Shown here piece by piece: positions 1 through 8,323 of a stretch of DNA of 64,000 nucleotides. A program made the position numbers and the translations under genes. A model generated the notes under the pieces. The model searched no databases. It had not been told where the DNA came from and worked only from the letters and a program-made list of their open reading frames with translations. Position 1 is the first letter of the stretch. Each line of letters begins with the position of its first letter. Origin of the DNA: Tidjanibacter sp. (GTDB lineage: Bacteria; Bacteroidota; Bacteroidia; Bacteroidales; Rikenellaceae); NCBI GenBank assembly GCA_017936605.1, contig JAGBFH010000016.1, positions 35,981 through 99,980 of the forward strand, read 5' to 3'.

Positions 1-384
1 CTGGTGGTTATTGAGGAGGAGCGTCATCCCGACCTTGTCAGGGACGGCAGCGACCTGCTCTACACCCTCAAGATACCCGTGACCACAGCCATCCTCGGTG
101 GTGAGGTGGAGGTGGCCACCATCGACTCGAAGGCCCGCATCAAGATTGCCCCCGGTACACAGGCGGGCAAGGTGCTGCGCCTCAAGGGTAAGGGTCTGCC
201 CGAGCTGAACGGCTATGGCAGGGGCGACATTCTGGTGATTGTGGACATTGTGATTCCCACCAAGCTCACCAGCGAGGAGAAGAAGCTCCTGGAGAAGCTC
301 GCCGACCAGCCCAACTTCAAGAAGACCGAGACTCCTCGTGGCGAGCAGAACATTTTTGACAGGATGCGCAATTTTTTCGGATAA
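1..384 (+). CDS. dnaJ: DnaJ chaperone, C-terminal part (cut by window start)
   Basis: The reading frame is open from the first base and ends at 384, so only about the last 127 residues are visible. They match the second C-terminal substrate-binding domain and dimerisation tail of DnaJ/Hsp40: the run RKDGSDL-like segment (here VRDGSDLLY), IKIAPGTQAGKVLRLKGKG, then GYGRGDILV. The J-domain, G/F linker and zinc fingers would lie upstream. DnaJ delivers unfolded clients to DnaK and stimulates its ATPase; dnaK lies about 55 kb away in this window. The tail ends in FDRMRNFFG. Assignment to the DnaJ family is firm; type I versus CbpA-like cannot be decided without the zinc-finger region. Confidence 0.9.
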   Translation: MVVIEEERHPDLVRDGSDLLYTLKIPVTTAILGGEVEVATIDSKARIKIAPGTQAGKVLRLKGKGLPELNGYGRGDILVIVDIVIPTKLTSEEKKLLEKLADQPNFKKTETPRGEQNIFDRMRNFFG

Positions 385-391
385 AATAGCG

Positions 392-399
392 TATCTTTG
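392..399 (+). promoter_or_regulatory. -7 box for the small protein-mutL run
   Basis: TATCTTTG fits the Bacteroidetes -7 consensus TAnnTTTG just after the dnaJ stop. No good TTTG is seen 19-21 bp upstream, only a T run. The roughly 85-nt leader that would follow contains two small hairpins (GGG..CCC and CCTC..GAGG) before the start at 488. Confidence 0.45.
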
Positions 400-487
400 T
401 CACAAGGCATAGAGCAAGTGGTGGCGGCAGGGTGTGTCGCCCCTCTCTTGAGGGCCCAAATGTGAAACCAAAACCGAGAGTACAGAG

Positions 488-790
488 ATGTTTGGAATAG
501 GTCAGTCGATTCGTCGCAAACCCCGTCAGTTTAGCTACAACCCCCGTTACTACGATGCCGAGCAGGAGGCTCGCAATCAGCGTCGTATAGAGCTCGGCCA
601 CGCCCCCATCGAGAAGGATGAGAGTGGCGAGCGCAAGCCCGGCGATTTGCTGCGCGCACGCAGTCAGCAGCGTCAGCAGAGGGCCGAGCGCGATATGGCC
701 ACCCGCAAGAAGAGTAACCTCATAAGGGTGCTCTTTGTGGTGCTTCTGATTGCCGGCTTCTATGCACTCTTGAAGAGCATTAACTTTTAG
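488..790 (+). CDS. Small basic single-pass membrane protein, unknown function
   Basis: This 100-residue protein has a long hydrophilic, Arg/Gln-rich N-terminal part (residues 1-74, with many charged and RQ repeats) and one C-terminal membrane segment (about 77-96, LIRVLFVVLLIAGFYALL). That gives a tail-anchored layout with most of the chain in the cytoplasm. I recognise it as a type of short protein often found just upstream of mutL in Bacteroidales, but know no function for it. It ends 9 bp before mutL and is probably co-transcribed with it. The ATG at 488 is the only sensible start, since the preceding leader has no in-frame alternative. Confidence 0.75.
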   Translation: MFGIGQSIRRKPRQFSYNPRYYDAEQEARNQRRIELGHAPIEKDESGERKPGDLLRARSQQRQQRAERDMATRKKSNLIRVLFVVLLIAGFYALLKSINF

Positions 791-799
791 GGGTCTACA

Positions 800-2683
800 A
801 TGAAGATTCGTGTTTTGCCCGATAGTGTTGCCAACCAGATTGCCGCAGGCGAGGTGGTTGGCTCTCCTTCGTCGGTAGTGAAGGAGCTGACCGAGAACGC
901 CATTGATGCGGGAGCGTCGTTGGTGACGGTCAACTTCCGCGCCGACGGTAGGGAGCTTGTGCAGGTCATCGACAACGGCTGCGGTATGACCCCCGCCGAT
1001 GCAAGACTCGCCTTCGACAAGCACGCCACCAGCAAGATTACATCGCTCGACGACCTCTATGAGCTTCAGACCTTTGGCTTCAGGGGCGAGGCTCTGCCCT
1101 CGATTGCGGCTGTTGCGGAGGTGGAACTCACCACCCGCACCGAGGACGACGAGCTGGCCACACGCATTGTGATAAATGGCGGTGAGTATCAGTCGCAGGA
1201 GATGGTTGTGGCCCCCAAGGGTAGCAACTTCAAGGTCTGCAACCTCTTCTACAATGTGCCCGCAAGGCGCAAGTTCCTTGAGAGCAGCGAGCGCGAATCC
1301 AACAAGATAAAGAACGAGTTTAGGCGCGTAGCGCTCTGCCATCCCGAGGTGGCTTTTATGCTCTACAAGGACGACGCACCCATCTATAATCTCCCTGTGG
1401 CCAATCTTCGCAGTAGGATTGCGGCCGTTATGGGTCGCCATATTACGGCACAACTCTTGGAGGTTTCGACCTCGACGACAATCGTTAAGATTGAGGGCTA
1501 TGTAGGTCGCCCCGAGGCGGCCAAGAGGCGCAATGCGGAGCAGTATCTGTTTGTCAATGGTCGCTTCTTCAAGAGCCCCTATCTGCATAAGGCTGTGATG
1601 GCAGCCTACGAAAAACTCATCCCCGCAGGCGTTACACCCTCCTATTTCCTCTACCTTACGGTCGACACCCAGAAGGTGGATGTGAATGTCCACCCCCAGA
1701 AAACCGAGGTTAAGTTCAGTGAGGATAGCGAGATATGGCAGATTGTAAATGCCGCTGTGAGGGAGGCGCTGGCCAAGACGGGCGCGGTGCCTATGATGGA
1801 CTTCGAGGATGAGGGCGAGGTTGACATCCCCGTCTTCGACGGCTCCCGTGAGCGAGGCTTCGAGGAGCCACGCACGACGCTCAACCCCTTCTATAACCCC
1901 TTCGAGGTGGAAGATAAGGAGCCACGCGAGAGGGTAGAGTGGGGCGGCCGAACTATGGGTTCGGCGGGCTCCGTTGGTGGCTGCCGTGGCGGCCTTTCGG
2001 ACCGCGTTGAGGACTACCCGAGTGCTCCCGAGAGCGAAATCGAAAGGGAGTATGAGAGTAGCATTATGGAGTTCATTGAGCGCGGCGAAGGCGTTGTGGA
2101 ACAGGAACTCGAACTGGAGCAAAGACCCGAGGTCTTCAAGGGTGTGCTGCCCATCGCAGGGGGCTATGTGGCCACCACGCTGGGCGGAAAGCTCGCCATT
2201 GTAGACCTTGCAAGGGCTCGCGAGGTGTTGCTCTACAACCGCTATATGATGATGCTCGGATGTGGCAGTTCGGTGAGTCAGAGCCTTATGTTCCCCGAGA
2301 GAATGGTCTTCTCGCAGGACGATGTGCAGACTCTGGCCGAGAACTACGACTACTTCACCTCGTTTGGTTTCGACTTCTCGGTGGTGGATAGCAATAGTGT
2401 CGATTTTATGGCCTTCCCCTCGGAGGTTGACCACTCGGCTGTGGAGGATATAATATACGATATGCTCGACGCTCTGCGCGATGGAGTGGATGTGAGCGAG
2501 AGAGCACGCAAGGAGCGTCTGGCACGCATACTCTCGCGCACACGCGGCGTGAAACCTCTCACTACGGGAGAGATGGAGGCGGTGCTCGAATCGCTCGAGG
2601 GTTGCCAGGGTATGAGCCTTACGCCCGATGGCAGGGCTGTGGTGAGGGTCTTGGACCTCACTGAGATTAAGGCAATGGTGTAA
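800..2683 (+). CDS. mutL: DNA mismatch repair protein MutL
   Basis: MutL links mismatch recognition by MutS to strand removal. The N-terminal GHKL ATPase is complete: ENAIDAGA at 32-39, DNGCGM at 58-63 and GFRGEAL at 93-99, followed by the transducer domain with VNGRFFKSP and a DVNVHPQKTEVKF strand. A charged linker (about 340-440) leads to the C-terminal dimerisation domain. A clamp-binding-like QSLMFP is present. The place where endonuclease MutL proteins have DQHAxxE reads DLARARE (D469), so the metal-binding motif looks lost. The length, 627 residues, is normal. It is followed after 23 bp by the rhomboid gene, likely in the same operon. Confidence 0.95.
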   Translation: MKIRVLPDSVANQIAAGEVVGSPSSVVKELTENAIDAGASLVTVNFRADGRELVQVIDNGCGMTPADARLAFDKHATSKITSLDDLYELQTFGFRGEALPSIAAVAEVELTTRTEDDELATRIVINGGEYQSQEMVVAPKGSNFKVCNLFYNVPARRKFLESSERESNKIKNEFRRVALCHPEVAFMLYKDDAPIYNLPVANLRSRIAAVMGRHITAQLLEVSTSTTIVKIEGYVGRPEAAKRRNAEQYLFVNGRFFKSPYLHKAVMAAYEKLIPAGVTPSYFLYLTVDTQKVDVNVHPQKTEVKFSEDSEIWQIVNAAVREALAKTGAVPMMDFEDEGEVDIPVFDGSRERGFEEPRTTLNPFYNPFEVEDKEPRERVEWGGRTMGSAGSVGGCRGGLSDRVEDYPSAPESEIEREYESSIMEFIERGEGVVEQELELEQRPEVFKGVLPIAGGYVATTLGGKLAIVDLARAREVLLYNRYMMMLGCGSSVSQSLMFPERMVFSQDDVQTLAENYDYFTSFGFDFSVVDSNSVDFMAFPSEVDHSAVEDIIYDMLDALRDGVDVSERARKERLARILSRTRGVKPLTTGEMEAVLESLEGCQGMSLTPDGRAVVRVLDLTEIKAMV

Positions 2684-2706
2684 CGAAAACAGCAAAACAA
2701 TAGAAG

Positions 2707-3333
2707 ATGTACTATAGAGAACAGACCAATATGCCACCCGCGGTGAAGAATCTGCTGCTGGTGAATATCTTTGTGTTTCTGACGCAGATGCTTCTGCCCA
2801 GAGGGTTGAATGCGTGGTTCGAGATGAACTTCGCACTCCACTATCCCGCCTCGGTGAAGACCATCTTCCAGCTCTTTAGCTATATGTTCCTCCACGGAGG
2901 ATTCTCCCACCTCTTCTTCAATATGTTCGCACTCTGGATGTTTGGCCGCATCGTGGAGTACGACCTCGGCTCCAAGAGGTTCCTTGCCTACTACCTCACC
3001 TGTGGTGTGGGTGCGGGCCTTGTGCAGCTGGCCGTAAACTACCTGGAGTTTGGGGGGCTTCCCTTCCCTGTGGTGACCGTTGGCGCTTCGGGTGCTGTTT
3101 TTGGTCTGCTTCTTGCCTACGGTATGATGCACCCCAACAATGTGGTGATGCTTATGTTCCCGCCCATTGCCCTGAAGGCCAAGTGGTTTGTGGTGATTTA
3201 TGGTGCCATTGAGCTCTTTGGAGGTGTCGCCTCGAGCGGCTCCAATGTGGCACACTTTGCCCATCTGGGCGGTATGCTCTTCGGCTTCCTGCTGCTGCGC
3301 TACTGGAAAAAGAGTAATAAGATTTGGTATTAG
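2707..3333 (+). CDS. Rhomboid family intramembrane serine protease
   Basis: This 208-residue polytopic protein has the rhomboid signature. Ser128 sits in VGASGAVFG (the GxSG nucleophile) and His186 in AHLGGMLFG, together forming the membrane-embedded Ser-His dyad. The FLHGGFSHLFFNMFAL segment is the typical loop-1/TM2 region with the conserved HxxxN. Six membrane helices can be drawn. Rhomboids cleave transmembrane helices of other proteins; the substrate here is unknown. The next gene starts 6 bp after the stop, so translation is probably coupled. Confidence 0.93.
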   Translation: MYYREQTNMPPAVKNLLLVNIFVFLTQMLLPRGLNAWFEMNFALHYPASVKTIFQLFSYMFLHGGFSHLFFNMFALWMFGRIVEYDLGSKRFLAYYLTCGVGAGLVQLAVNYLEFGGLPFPVVTVGASGAVFGLLLAYGMMHPNNVVMLMFPPIALKAKWFVVIYGAIELFGGVASSGSNVAHFAHLGGMLFGFLLLRYWKKSNKIWY

Positions 3334-3339
3334 TCGACT

Positions 3340-4536
3340 ATGGCAAAAAAGAGAGATGGATACTATAGGAGTGAGGCGCGTCACTCCCGCCACCAGGAGC
3401 CCACGATTGGTGTGGGAGGGCTTGTTGTGAGGGTGATGGATGTCCTGCTCTTTGTCCTTACAATCCTCTCCGCTCTGGCACTCCTGGCGGGCCTGCTGTC
3501 AAAGGTCGTAAACCCCAGGGCCACGACCCTCTTTGTGCTCCCCGGCCTCTTCTACCAGATAGTCTATCTGTTCAATGTGGGGTGCGCCCTGTGGTGGGCC
3601 GTAAGGTGGAAAAGGTGGTTTTTCATCTCACTGGCTGTGCTGCTCTTGGGCGGCGGAAGTATGGGACTTTTCTACCGCTCGGACCTTGCGACTAAGATTC
3701 CCGAGGTTAACCGAGAGAGGGGCGATGTGGTGGTGGCCACCTTCAATGCCAAGGCATTTGGTGTTATGGAGAACAAGCAGGGCCTTGAGGCCGAGATGGA
3801 TAGCCTCACGCAGTGGATTAATAGCAAGGGTGCGCACATTGTATGCTTGCAGGAGAGCCACTTCAGCGAGAAGTGTACCTTTGGCGATTTCAAGGATGGA
3901 CTCTCGAGACTCGGCTATGGCTTCTTTGTCAATTCCACAACTTCGAGGGCCGATTCGCAGACGGGTGCAGGCTTTGCCATCTTGAGCACCTATCCCATTG
4001 TGCGCCACGGTATTTCGGATGCCGATAGTACCCACATCCACGCCGTCTGGGCCGATGTGAAGGTGGGCCGCGATACGCTGAGGGTCTTCAATACCCACCT
4101 CCAGTCTACGGGCATCACCAAGGAGGATAGCAACACCACGCTCTCGACCAACATCATTGACGACGAGAAAGGGGGCGATAAACTGGTGGAGATTGTCCGC
4201 AAGATGAATAGAAACTATCGACTCAGGGCCGCCGAGGCGAGCCACATCTCCGACCAGATTGACGGCTCCAAATACCCTGTGGTGGTCTGTGGTGACTTCA
4301 ACGACACCCCTATGTCCTACACCTATCGCAAGATGAGGGCGGGCCGTCTGGACGACGCTTTTGTGGAGTGCGGCCGCGGTGTGGAGTACACCTATAAGGG
4401 GCTCTACAACATCTTCCGCATAGACTACATCCTTCCCGACGAAGAGTTCTTCACCGTGAAGAGTTACGACTCCTACGACCTGAGCACCTCCGACCACAAG
4501 GCGCTCATCGTAAGACTCGGCAGAGATGAGATATAA
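3340..4536 (+). CDS. Membrane-anchored endonuclease/exonuclease/phosphatase family protein
   Basis: Three hydrophobic segments in the first 115 residues are followed by an EEP (DNase I-like) domain. Motifs are visible in order: VVVATFNAKAF, VCLQES (metal-binding Glu), FNTHLQ, VVCGDFNDTPMSYTYR and the terminal TSDHKALIVRL His. The catalytic set is therefore intact. The domain would face the periplasm or the cytoplasm depending on topology. Such proteins are common in Bacteroidetes and usually annotated only as endonuclease/exonuclease/phosphatase; the substrate (nucleic acid, phosphoester or lipid) cannot be read from sequence. It ends the mutL-rhomboid run at a strong terminator. Confidence 0.88.
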   Translation: MAKKRDGYYRSEARHSRHQEPTIGVGGLVVRVMDVLLFVLTILSALALLAGLLSKVVNPRATTLFVLPGLFYQIVYLFNVGCALWWAVRWKRWFFISLAVLLLGGGSMGLFYRSDLATKIPEVNRERGDVVVATFNAKAFGVMENKQGLEAEMDSLTQWINSKGAHIVCLQESHFSEKCTFGDFKDGLSRLGYGFFVNSTTSRADSQTGAGFAILSTYPIVRHGISDADSTHIHAVWADVKVGRDTLRVFNTHLQSTGITKEDSNTTLSTNIIDDEKGGDKLVEIVRKMNRNYRLRAAEASHISDQIDGSKYPVVVCGDFNDTPMSYTYRKMRAGRLDDAFVECGRGVEYTYKGLYNIFRIDYILPDEEFFTVKSYDSYDLSTSDHKALIVRLGRDEI

Positions 4537-4551
4537 AAGCTAATGGCTCAT

Positions 4552-4589
4552 AAAAAAAGACTCCCGAAAAGCTCGGGAGTCTTTTTTTT
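4552..4589. terminator. Bidirectional hairpin terminator
   Basis: A stem GACTCCCGA / TCGGGAGTC with a 5-nt loop is flanked by seven A on the left and eight T on the right. It can end both the rightward endonuclease unit and the leftward ispE, whose TAA lies inside its edge. Confidence 0.93.
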
Positions 4590-5403
4590 ATAACTGACTG
4601 ACAAAGACCTGTTCGCCAACATAGAGCGGCTCGTAGTTGGGTCGGCTCTCAAACAGACCATACATAGCCGAGCCCGAGCCCGACATTGAGGCGTAGAGCG
4701 CACCTCTGCGCTGGAGTTCGCGCTTGATGTTGGCCAGGGGCGTGTGGGTCGCAAAGAGCGAGGGCTCAAAGGCGTTGGCGATGTTGTCCTGCCACTGGTG
4801 ACGGGGGAGCTGGAGCCTTCTCTCGAGGGGCTGCGAGGGCACAAAGGGTGTCACGCCGGCGTAGGCCTCGGGGGTGGAGATTCCGAAGTCGGGCTTGGTA
4901 ACCACGCACCACAGACCCGACAGGTCCACCTCGGCGGGCGTGAGTATCTCGCCCCTGCCTCGGCAGAACATAGGTCGCGAGTGTACGAAGAAGGGGACAT
5001 CGCTACCCAGTCGTGCGGCCAGTTCGACCATCTCCTGATCGGGGATTTCAAGGCCAAAGATTGTGGCAATGCCCTTCATTGCGGCCACCGCGTCGGCACT
5101 GCCGCCACCAAGTCCCGCACCAAAGGGTATGCGCTTCTCCAGATGCATATTCACACCTCCGATGTTGTACTTCTCGCGCAGGAGCATCCACGCCTTGGTC
5201 ACAAGGTTGCGGTCTGCGGTGCAGTTTAGACCGAGCCCCTCTATCTGGAGCGAGCAGCCACGCGCAGCGCTGGGCAGCACCTCGAGGGTGTCGTGAACAC
5301 CCAGAAAGGGGACCATCAGGGTGTCTATGTCGTGGTAGCCGTCCTCGCGCTTGCGGAGGATGTCGAGGCCGATATTAATCTTGGGGTAGGCGTTGATAAT
5401 CAT
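4588..5403 (-). CDS. ispE: 4-diphosphocytidyl-2-C-methyl-D-erythritol kinase
   Basis: IspE phosphorylates CDP-methylerythritol in the non-mevalonate isoprenoid pathway, in the cytoplasm. The 271-residue GHMP kinase shows the N-terminal PKINIGLDI substrate motif, the ATP-binding PFGAGLGGGSADAVA loop and the C-terminal MSGSGSAMYGLF loop, in the normal order and spacing. The start ATG at 5403 follows 25 bp after a plausible -7 box (TATATTTA). It stands alone, divergent from the GSCFA gene and sharing an interlocked promoter region with it. Confidence 0.96.
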   Translation of the reverse strand: MIINAYPKINIGLDILRKREDGYHDIDTLMVPFLGVHDTLEVLPSAARGCSLQIEGLGLNCTADRNLVTKAWMLLREKYNIGGVNMHLEKRIPFGAGLGGGSADAVAAMKGIATIFGLEIPDQEMVELAARLGSDVPFFVHSRPMFCRGRGEILTPAEVDLSGLWCVVTKPDFGISTPEAYAGVTPFVPSQPLERRLQLPRHQWQDNIANAFEPSLFATHTPLANIKRELQRRGALYASMSGSGSAMYGLFESRPNYEPLYVGEQVFVSQL

Positions 5404-5416
5404 TTTGTCATAGGTT

Positions 5417-5448
5417 TTTGTGGTGTAAATATAAAAATTTTATCTTTG
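5417..5448 (+). promoter_or_regulatory. Promoter of the GSCFA gene
   Basis: TTTG at 5417-5420, a 20-bp spacer and TATCTTTG at 5441-5448 make a full match to the Bacteroidetes sigma-ABfr consensus. The start codon follows 13 bp later, so the leader is very short. Confidence 0.8.
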
Positions 5449-5457
5449 TCCCCCAAA
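5426..5457 (-). promoter_or_regulatory. ispE: Promoter of ispE, interlocked with the divergent promoter
   Basis: On the minus strand TTTG (5457-5454), a 20-bp spacer and TATATTTA (5433-5426) resemble the -33/-7 pair. Each -7 box lies inside the other promoter's spacer, so RNA polymerase could probably occupy only one at a time. Confidence 0.6.
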
Positions 5458-5461
5458 GCCA

Positions 5462-6433
5462 ATGAGTATGAAATTTCGCACAGAGATAACTATCACCCCA
5501 AGTGTCAGCAAGATAGACCAAAATTGCAGGCTCTTTTCCTTGGGCTCCTGCTTTGCCCACGAGATGGCCGAAAGGCTCGAGCACATAGGCATCCCGACCC
5601 TTTGCAACCCTTTGGGCGAGCTCTACAATCCGCTCTCCATCGAGCAGTGCGTAGCAAGGCTTCTGGAGGGGCGCACTGTCACCCGCGAGGAGCTCCAAAG
5701 GAGGGGCGATATGTGGTTTAGTTACCACACCCACGGCTCGTTCGATAGGACCGACAGTGAGGCTCTTTTGGAGAGTATTGCTAAGGCCGTAGGGGAGGGC
5801 CAAAGGGCACTCCGTGGGGCCGATGTGGTCATCCTGACGCTCGGCTCGGCCTGGGTCTATGAGCGTGAGGGTGAGGTGGTTGCCAACTGCCACAAGATGC
5901 CCGCAGGAGAGTTTGTGCGCCGTCGCCTCGGGGTAGAGGAGGTGGTGGCCTCGCTGGAGAGGGTTGTGGATATGCTCTCGCCCCGCAAGGTCATCTTCAC
6001 TCTGAGCCCTGTGCGCCACCTGGCCGACGGGCTGGAGGGCAATGCGCTCTCGAAAGCAACCCTGAGGGTGGCCCTCGGTGAAGTGTGCGAGCGCCGCAAG
6101 GAGGCCTTTTATTTTCCTGCCTACGAGATTCTCGTTGACGACTTGAGGGACTATCGCTACTATGCCGACGATATGACCCACCCCTCGCGTGTGTCTGTGG
6201 ATTATGTATGGGAGCGATTCTGTGACTGCTTTATGGAGGAGAAGACCATCAGGTCTGGCGAGGCTTTCTTGCGACTTGCCGAGGCTGCTGCCCACCGCCC
6301 ACTGCACCCCGAGAGCGAGGAGTACCGCCGCTTCAGAAAGACAATGTTGCAGCGTGCGGAGGCCCTCTGTAGTGAGTTCCCCGACAACCCTGTGGCGGCT
6401 CGATTGGTGGAGTGTTTCGCCCCCGAAAAGTAA
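5462..6433 (+). CDS. GSCFA domain-containing protein
   Basis: The 323-residue protein carries the name-giving motif LGSCFAHEMAERL at about residues 26-38, and later LTLGSAWVY, LSPVRHL and a DDMTHPSRVSVDYVWERF segment. This is an SGNH-hydrolase-like arrangement with Ser/Cys near the start and His near the end. GSCFA proteins are found widely in Bacteroidetes; their substrate is not established. The start at 5462 (MSMKF) or 5468 cannot be separated. The gene is monocistronic between its own promoter and the next gene about 100 bp on. Confidence 0.9.
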   Translation: MSMKFRTEITITPSVSKIDQNCRLFSLGSCFAHEMAERLEHIGIPTLCNPLGELYNPLSIEQCVARLLEGRTVTREELQRRGDMWFSYHTHGSFDRTDSEALLESIAKAVGEGQRALRGADVVILTLGSAWVYEREGEVVANCHKMPAGEFVRRRLGVEEVVASLERVVDMLSPRKVIFTLSPVRHLADGLEGNALSKATLRVALGEVCERRKEAFYFPAYEILVDDLRDYRYYADDMTHPSRVSVDYVWERFCDCFMEEKTIRSGEAFLRLAEAAAHRPLHPESEEYRRFRKTMLQRAEALCSEFPDNPVAARLVECFAPEK

Positions 6434-6535
6434 TATCTCCCACCAAAAATATCCTTCGTGGCTCAAAATTCTCTGCGTAGGCTCTAAATATCAAAGATAT
6501 TTACTATCTTTACCCGATATTTTCAAAGCAAGCGT

Positions 6536-8122
6536 ATGAGAAACCGATTACTTACATCCCTACTGCTTCTGTTTGTGACTGTTGCGGCTATGGCGGCCGA
6601 GCAGCCCCGACTTGTTGTGAACTTTGTTGTTTCGCATATGAGGGAGTCCGACCTTATGCACTACGAGGCCGGATTTGGCGAAGAGGGCTTCAAGAGGCTC
6701 CTGAAGGGTACCTACTACCCCTATGTCTACTACCCCTTTGCCCCCACAACCCCCTCGGCTCTGGCAACCCTCTCGACGGGTGCCCTGCCCGCCGTTCACG
6801 GCATCACTGGCGAGGGCTGGTGGAATCAGACAACCCAAAAGAGAGTATCGGCAGTGAGCGACCCCAAGTGCCTGAGCTTCAACTGCGACACCGAGGAGAG
6901 CAAGGTTTCCAATGCCAACCTCATCTTTGAAACCTTAGGCGATGTGGTGGTGCGCAACACCGATGGCGGCCGCTCGGTATCCATCGCTTCGGATGCCTCG
7001 TCGGCAATCATCCTCGGCGGCACCAACCCCTCGGAGGTGTGGTGGCTCGACTCGCTCTCGGCCACCTGGACCACCTCGAGCAAGTATCACCACTCGATGC
7101 CCAAGTGGGTAAACGACTTCAATAACTCGGGCTACTGGCTCCGCCAGTTGGGCCTCCCCTGGATTCTCACCAAGCGCGACCAAGCCTATGTGAACAAGCG
7201 CAGTACGGTGGTGCGCCCCTATGGCTACAAGCTCACCGACGAGGAGCGCACACGCCGCTCGCAACCCCGCGACCTCAGGGAGGTGCTCAATAGCTATGTG
7301 GCCAACGATGTGCTGGCTATGTTTGCCGAGAAGATTATCATCAACAACTACCTCGGTGCCGACGACCAGATGGACATCATCACCATCTGCTTCGACGCTC
7401 CCAGGCGCATAGCCGCCAGGTATGGCCTCTCCTCTCGAGAGATGGAGGATATGTACTACAGGCTCGACCAAAATATCGCCAACATCATAAACTTCGCCGA
7501 GGCCCAGACGGGCGGTCGTGTGATATTCACCCTCACCTCCGACGGTGGCAATAGGGAGTATGTAAGCCACGACAAGGTATTCAACTCCTCGCAGGCGCGC
7601 TTTTTGATAAACAGCTTCCTCTCGGCCACCTATGGCAAGGGCGACTGGGTGCTCGGATGTGAGAACTGCTCCTTCTGGCTCAACCACACGCTCATCTTCT
7701 CCAAGGGCCTCGAGGTTGCTATGGTGCAGCAGCAGGTGGCCAACTTCGCGCTCCAGCTCCGAGGCGTGTCCCACGCAGTGTCGGCCTCCGATATGGCCGC
7801 CAGTGGTGCTCTGTTTGGCGTTATGGAGCTCATACAGAATAGCTACTACCCCAAGCGCTCACCCGATGTGACGCTAGTGCTGATGCCCGACTGGTGCAAC
7901 ACCTACCGCGAGGACTATGTGGCCCGCACCTCCTCACAACTCATCTATGCCCCCTATCGTCGCTCGCTGATAGCAATGTGCGGTATGGGCATCGAGGAGG
8001 GCAATGTCATCACCCAGAAGGTCGATATGCGCTCCTTTGTGGTGACAATGTCGCGCATCCTCGGTATGGAGGCCCCCATCGGCGCCGAGTGGGACCCCCT
8101 CCCCGAACACAGCAGTAAGTAG
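6536..8122 (+). CDS. Alkaline phosphatase superfamily protein, probably catalytically dead
   Basis: A signal peptide (residues 1-20, LLTSLLLLFVTVAAMAA) precedes a 500-residue domain that follows the type I phosphodiesterase/PafA fold: LVVNFVVSHMR, then APTTPSALATLSTGALPAVHGI, then DIITICFDAPRRIAARYG, MEDMYYRLDQNIANI and FTLTSDGG. In active members of the family the corresponding positions hold an Asp after VV, PTxTGPGHAS, SxxDxxGH and TADHG. Here the metal-ligand Asp/His residues are replaced (S, R, A, G), although the fold-defining segments are kept. It is therefore probably a periplasmic pseudo-enzyme. A TATCTTTA box lies at 6505-6512. Confidence 0.82.
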   Translation: MRNRLLTSLLLLFVTVAAMAAEQPRLVVNFVVSHMRESDLMHYEAGFGEEGFKRLLKGTYYPYVYYPFAPTTPSALATLSTGALPAVHGITGEGWWNQTTQKRVSAVSDPKCLSFNCDTEESKVSNANLIFETLGDVVVRNTDGGRSVSIASDASSAIILGGTNPSEVWWLDSLSATWTTSSKYHHSMPKWVNDFNNSGYWLRQLGLPWILTKRDQAYVNKRSTVVRPYGYKLTDEERTRRSQPRDLREVLNSYVANDVLAMFAEKIIINNYLGADDQMDIITICFDAPRRIAARYGLSSREMEDMYYRLDQNIANIINFAEAQTGGRVIFTLTSDGGNREYVSHDKVFNSSQARFLINSFLSATYGKGDWVLGCENCSFWLNHTLIFSKGLEVAMVQQQVANFALQLRGVSHAVSASDMAASGALFGVMELIQNSYYPKRSPDVTLVLMPDWCNTYREDYVARTSSQLIYAPYRRSLIAMCGMGIEEGNVITQKVDMRSFVVTMSRILGMEAPIGAEWDPLPEHSSK

Positions 8123-8174
8123 GTGGCAGCGGCCACAGCGAGTGAGGGTGGCTCCGAAATAGGGTAGAGCAAAT

Positions 8175-8323
8175 ACAGAGATACGAAGTATCTCCCAAAA
8201 GTTTTTGGTGCAGCTTTTTACAAAAAGCTGCGAAAAAAGGAGCCTTTTTATAAAAAGCTGCGAAAAAAAAGGCGCGAAGAAAAAGGTGCAGCTTTTTCAA
8301 AAAGCTGCGAAAAAAAAGAAAAA
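8175..8323 (+). repeat. Leader repeat module B before sufE
   Basis: The block opens with a GAGATAC/GTATCTC hairpin (8178-8194), then holds three nested AT-loop hairpins of the type GCAGCTTTTT..AAAAAGCTGC or AGCCTTTTT..AAAAAGCTGCG separated by A runs. It runs right up to the sufE start codon. The same module precedes murF-alr, parE, parC and, in short form, dksA. It could shape the 5' UTR; nothing protein-coding is seen. Confidence 0.75.
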
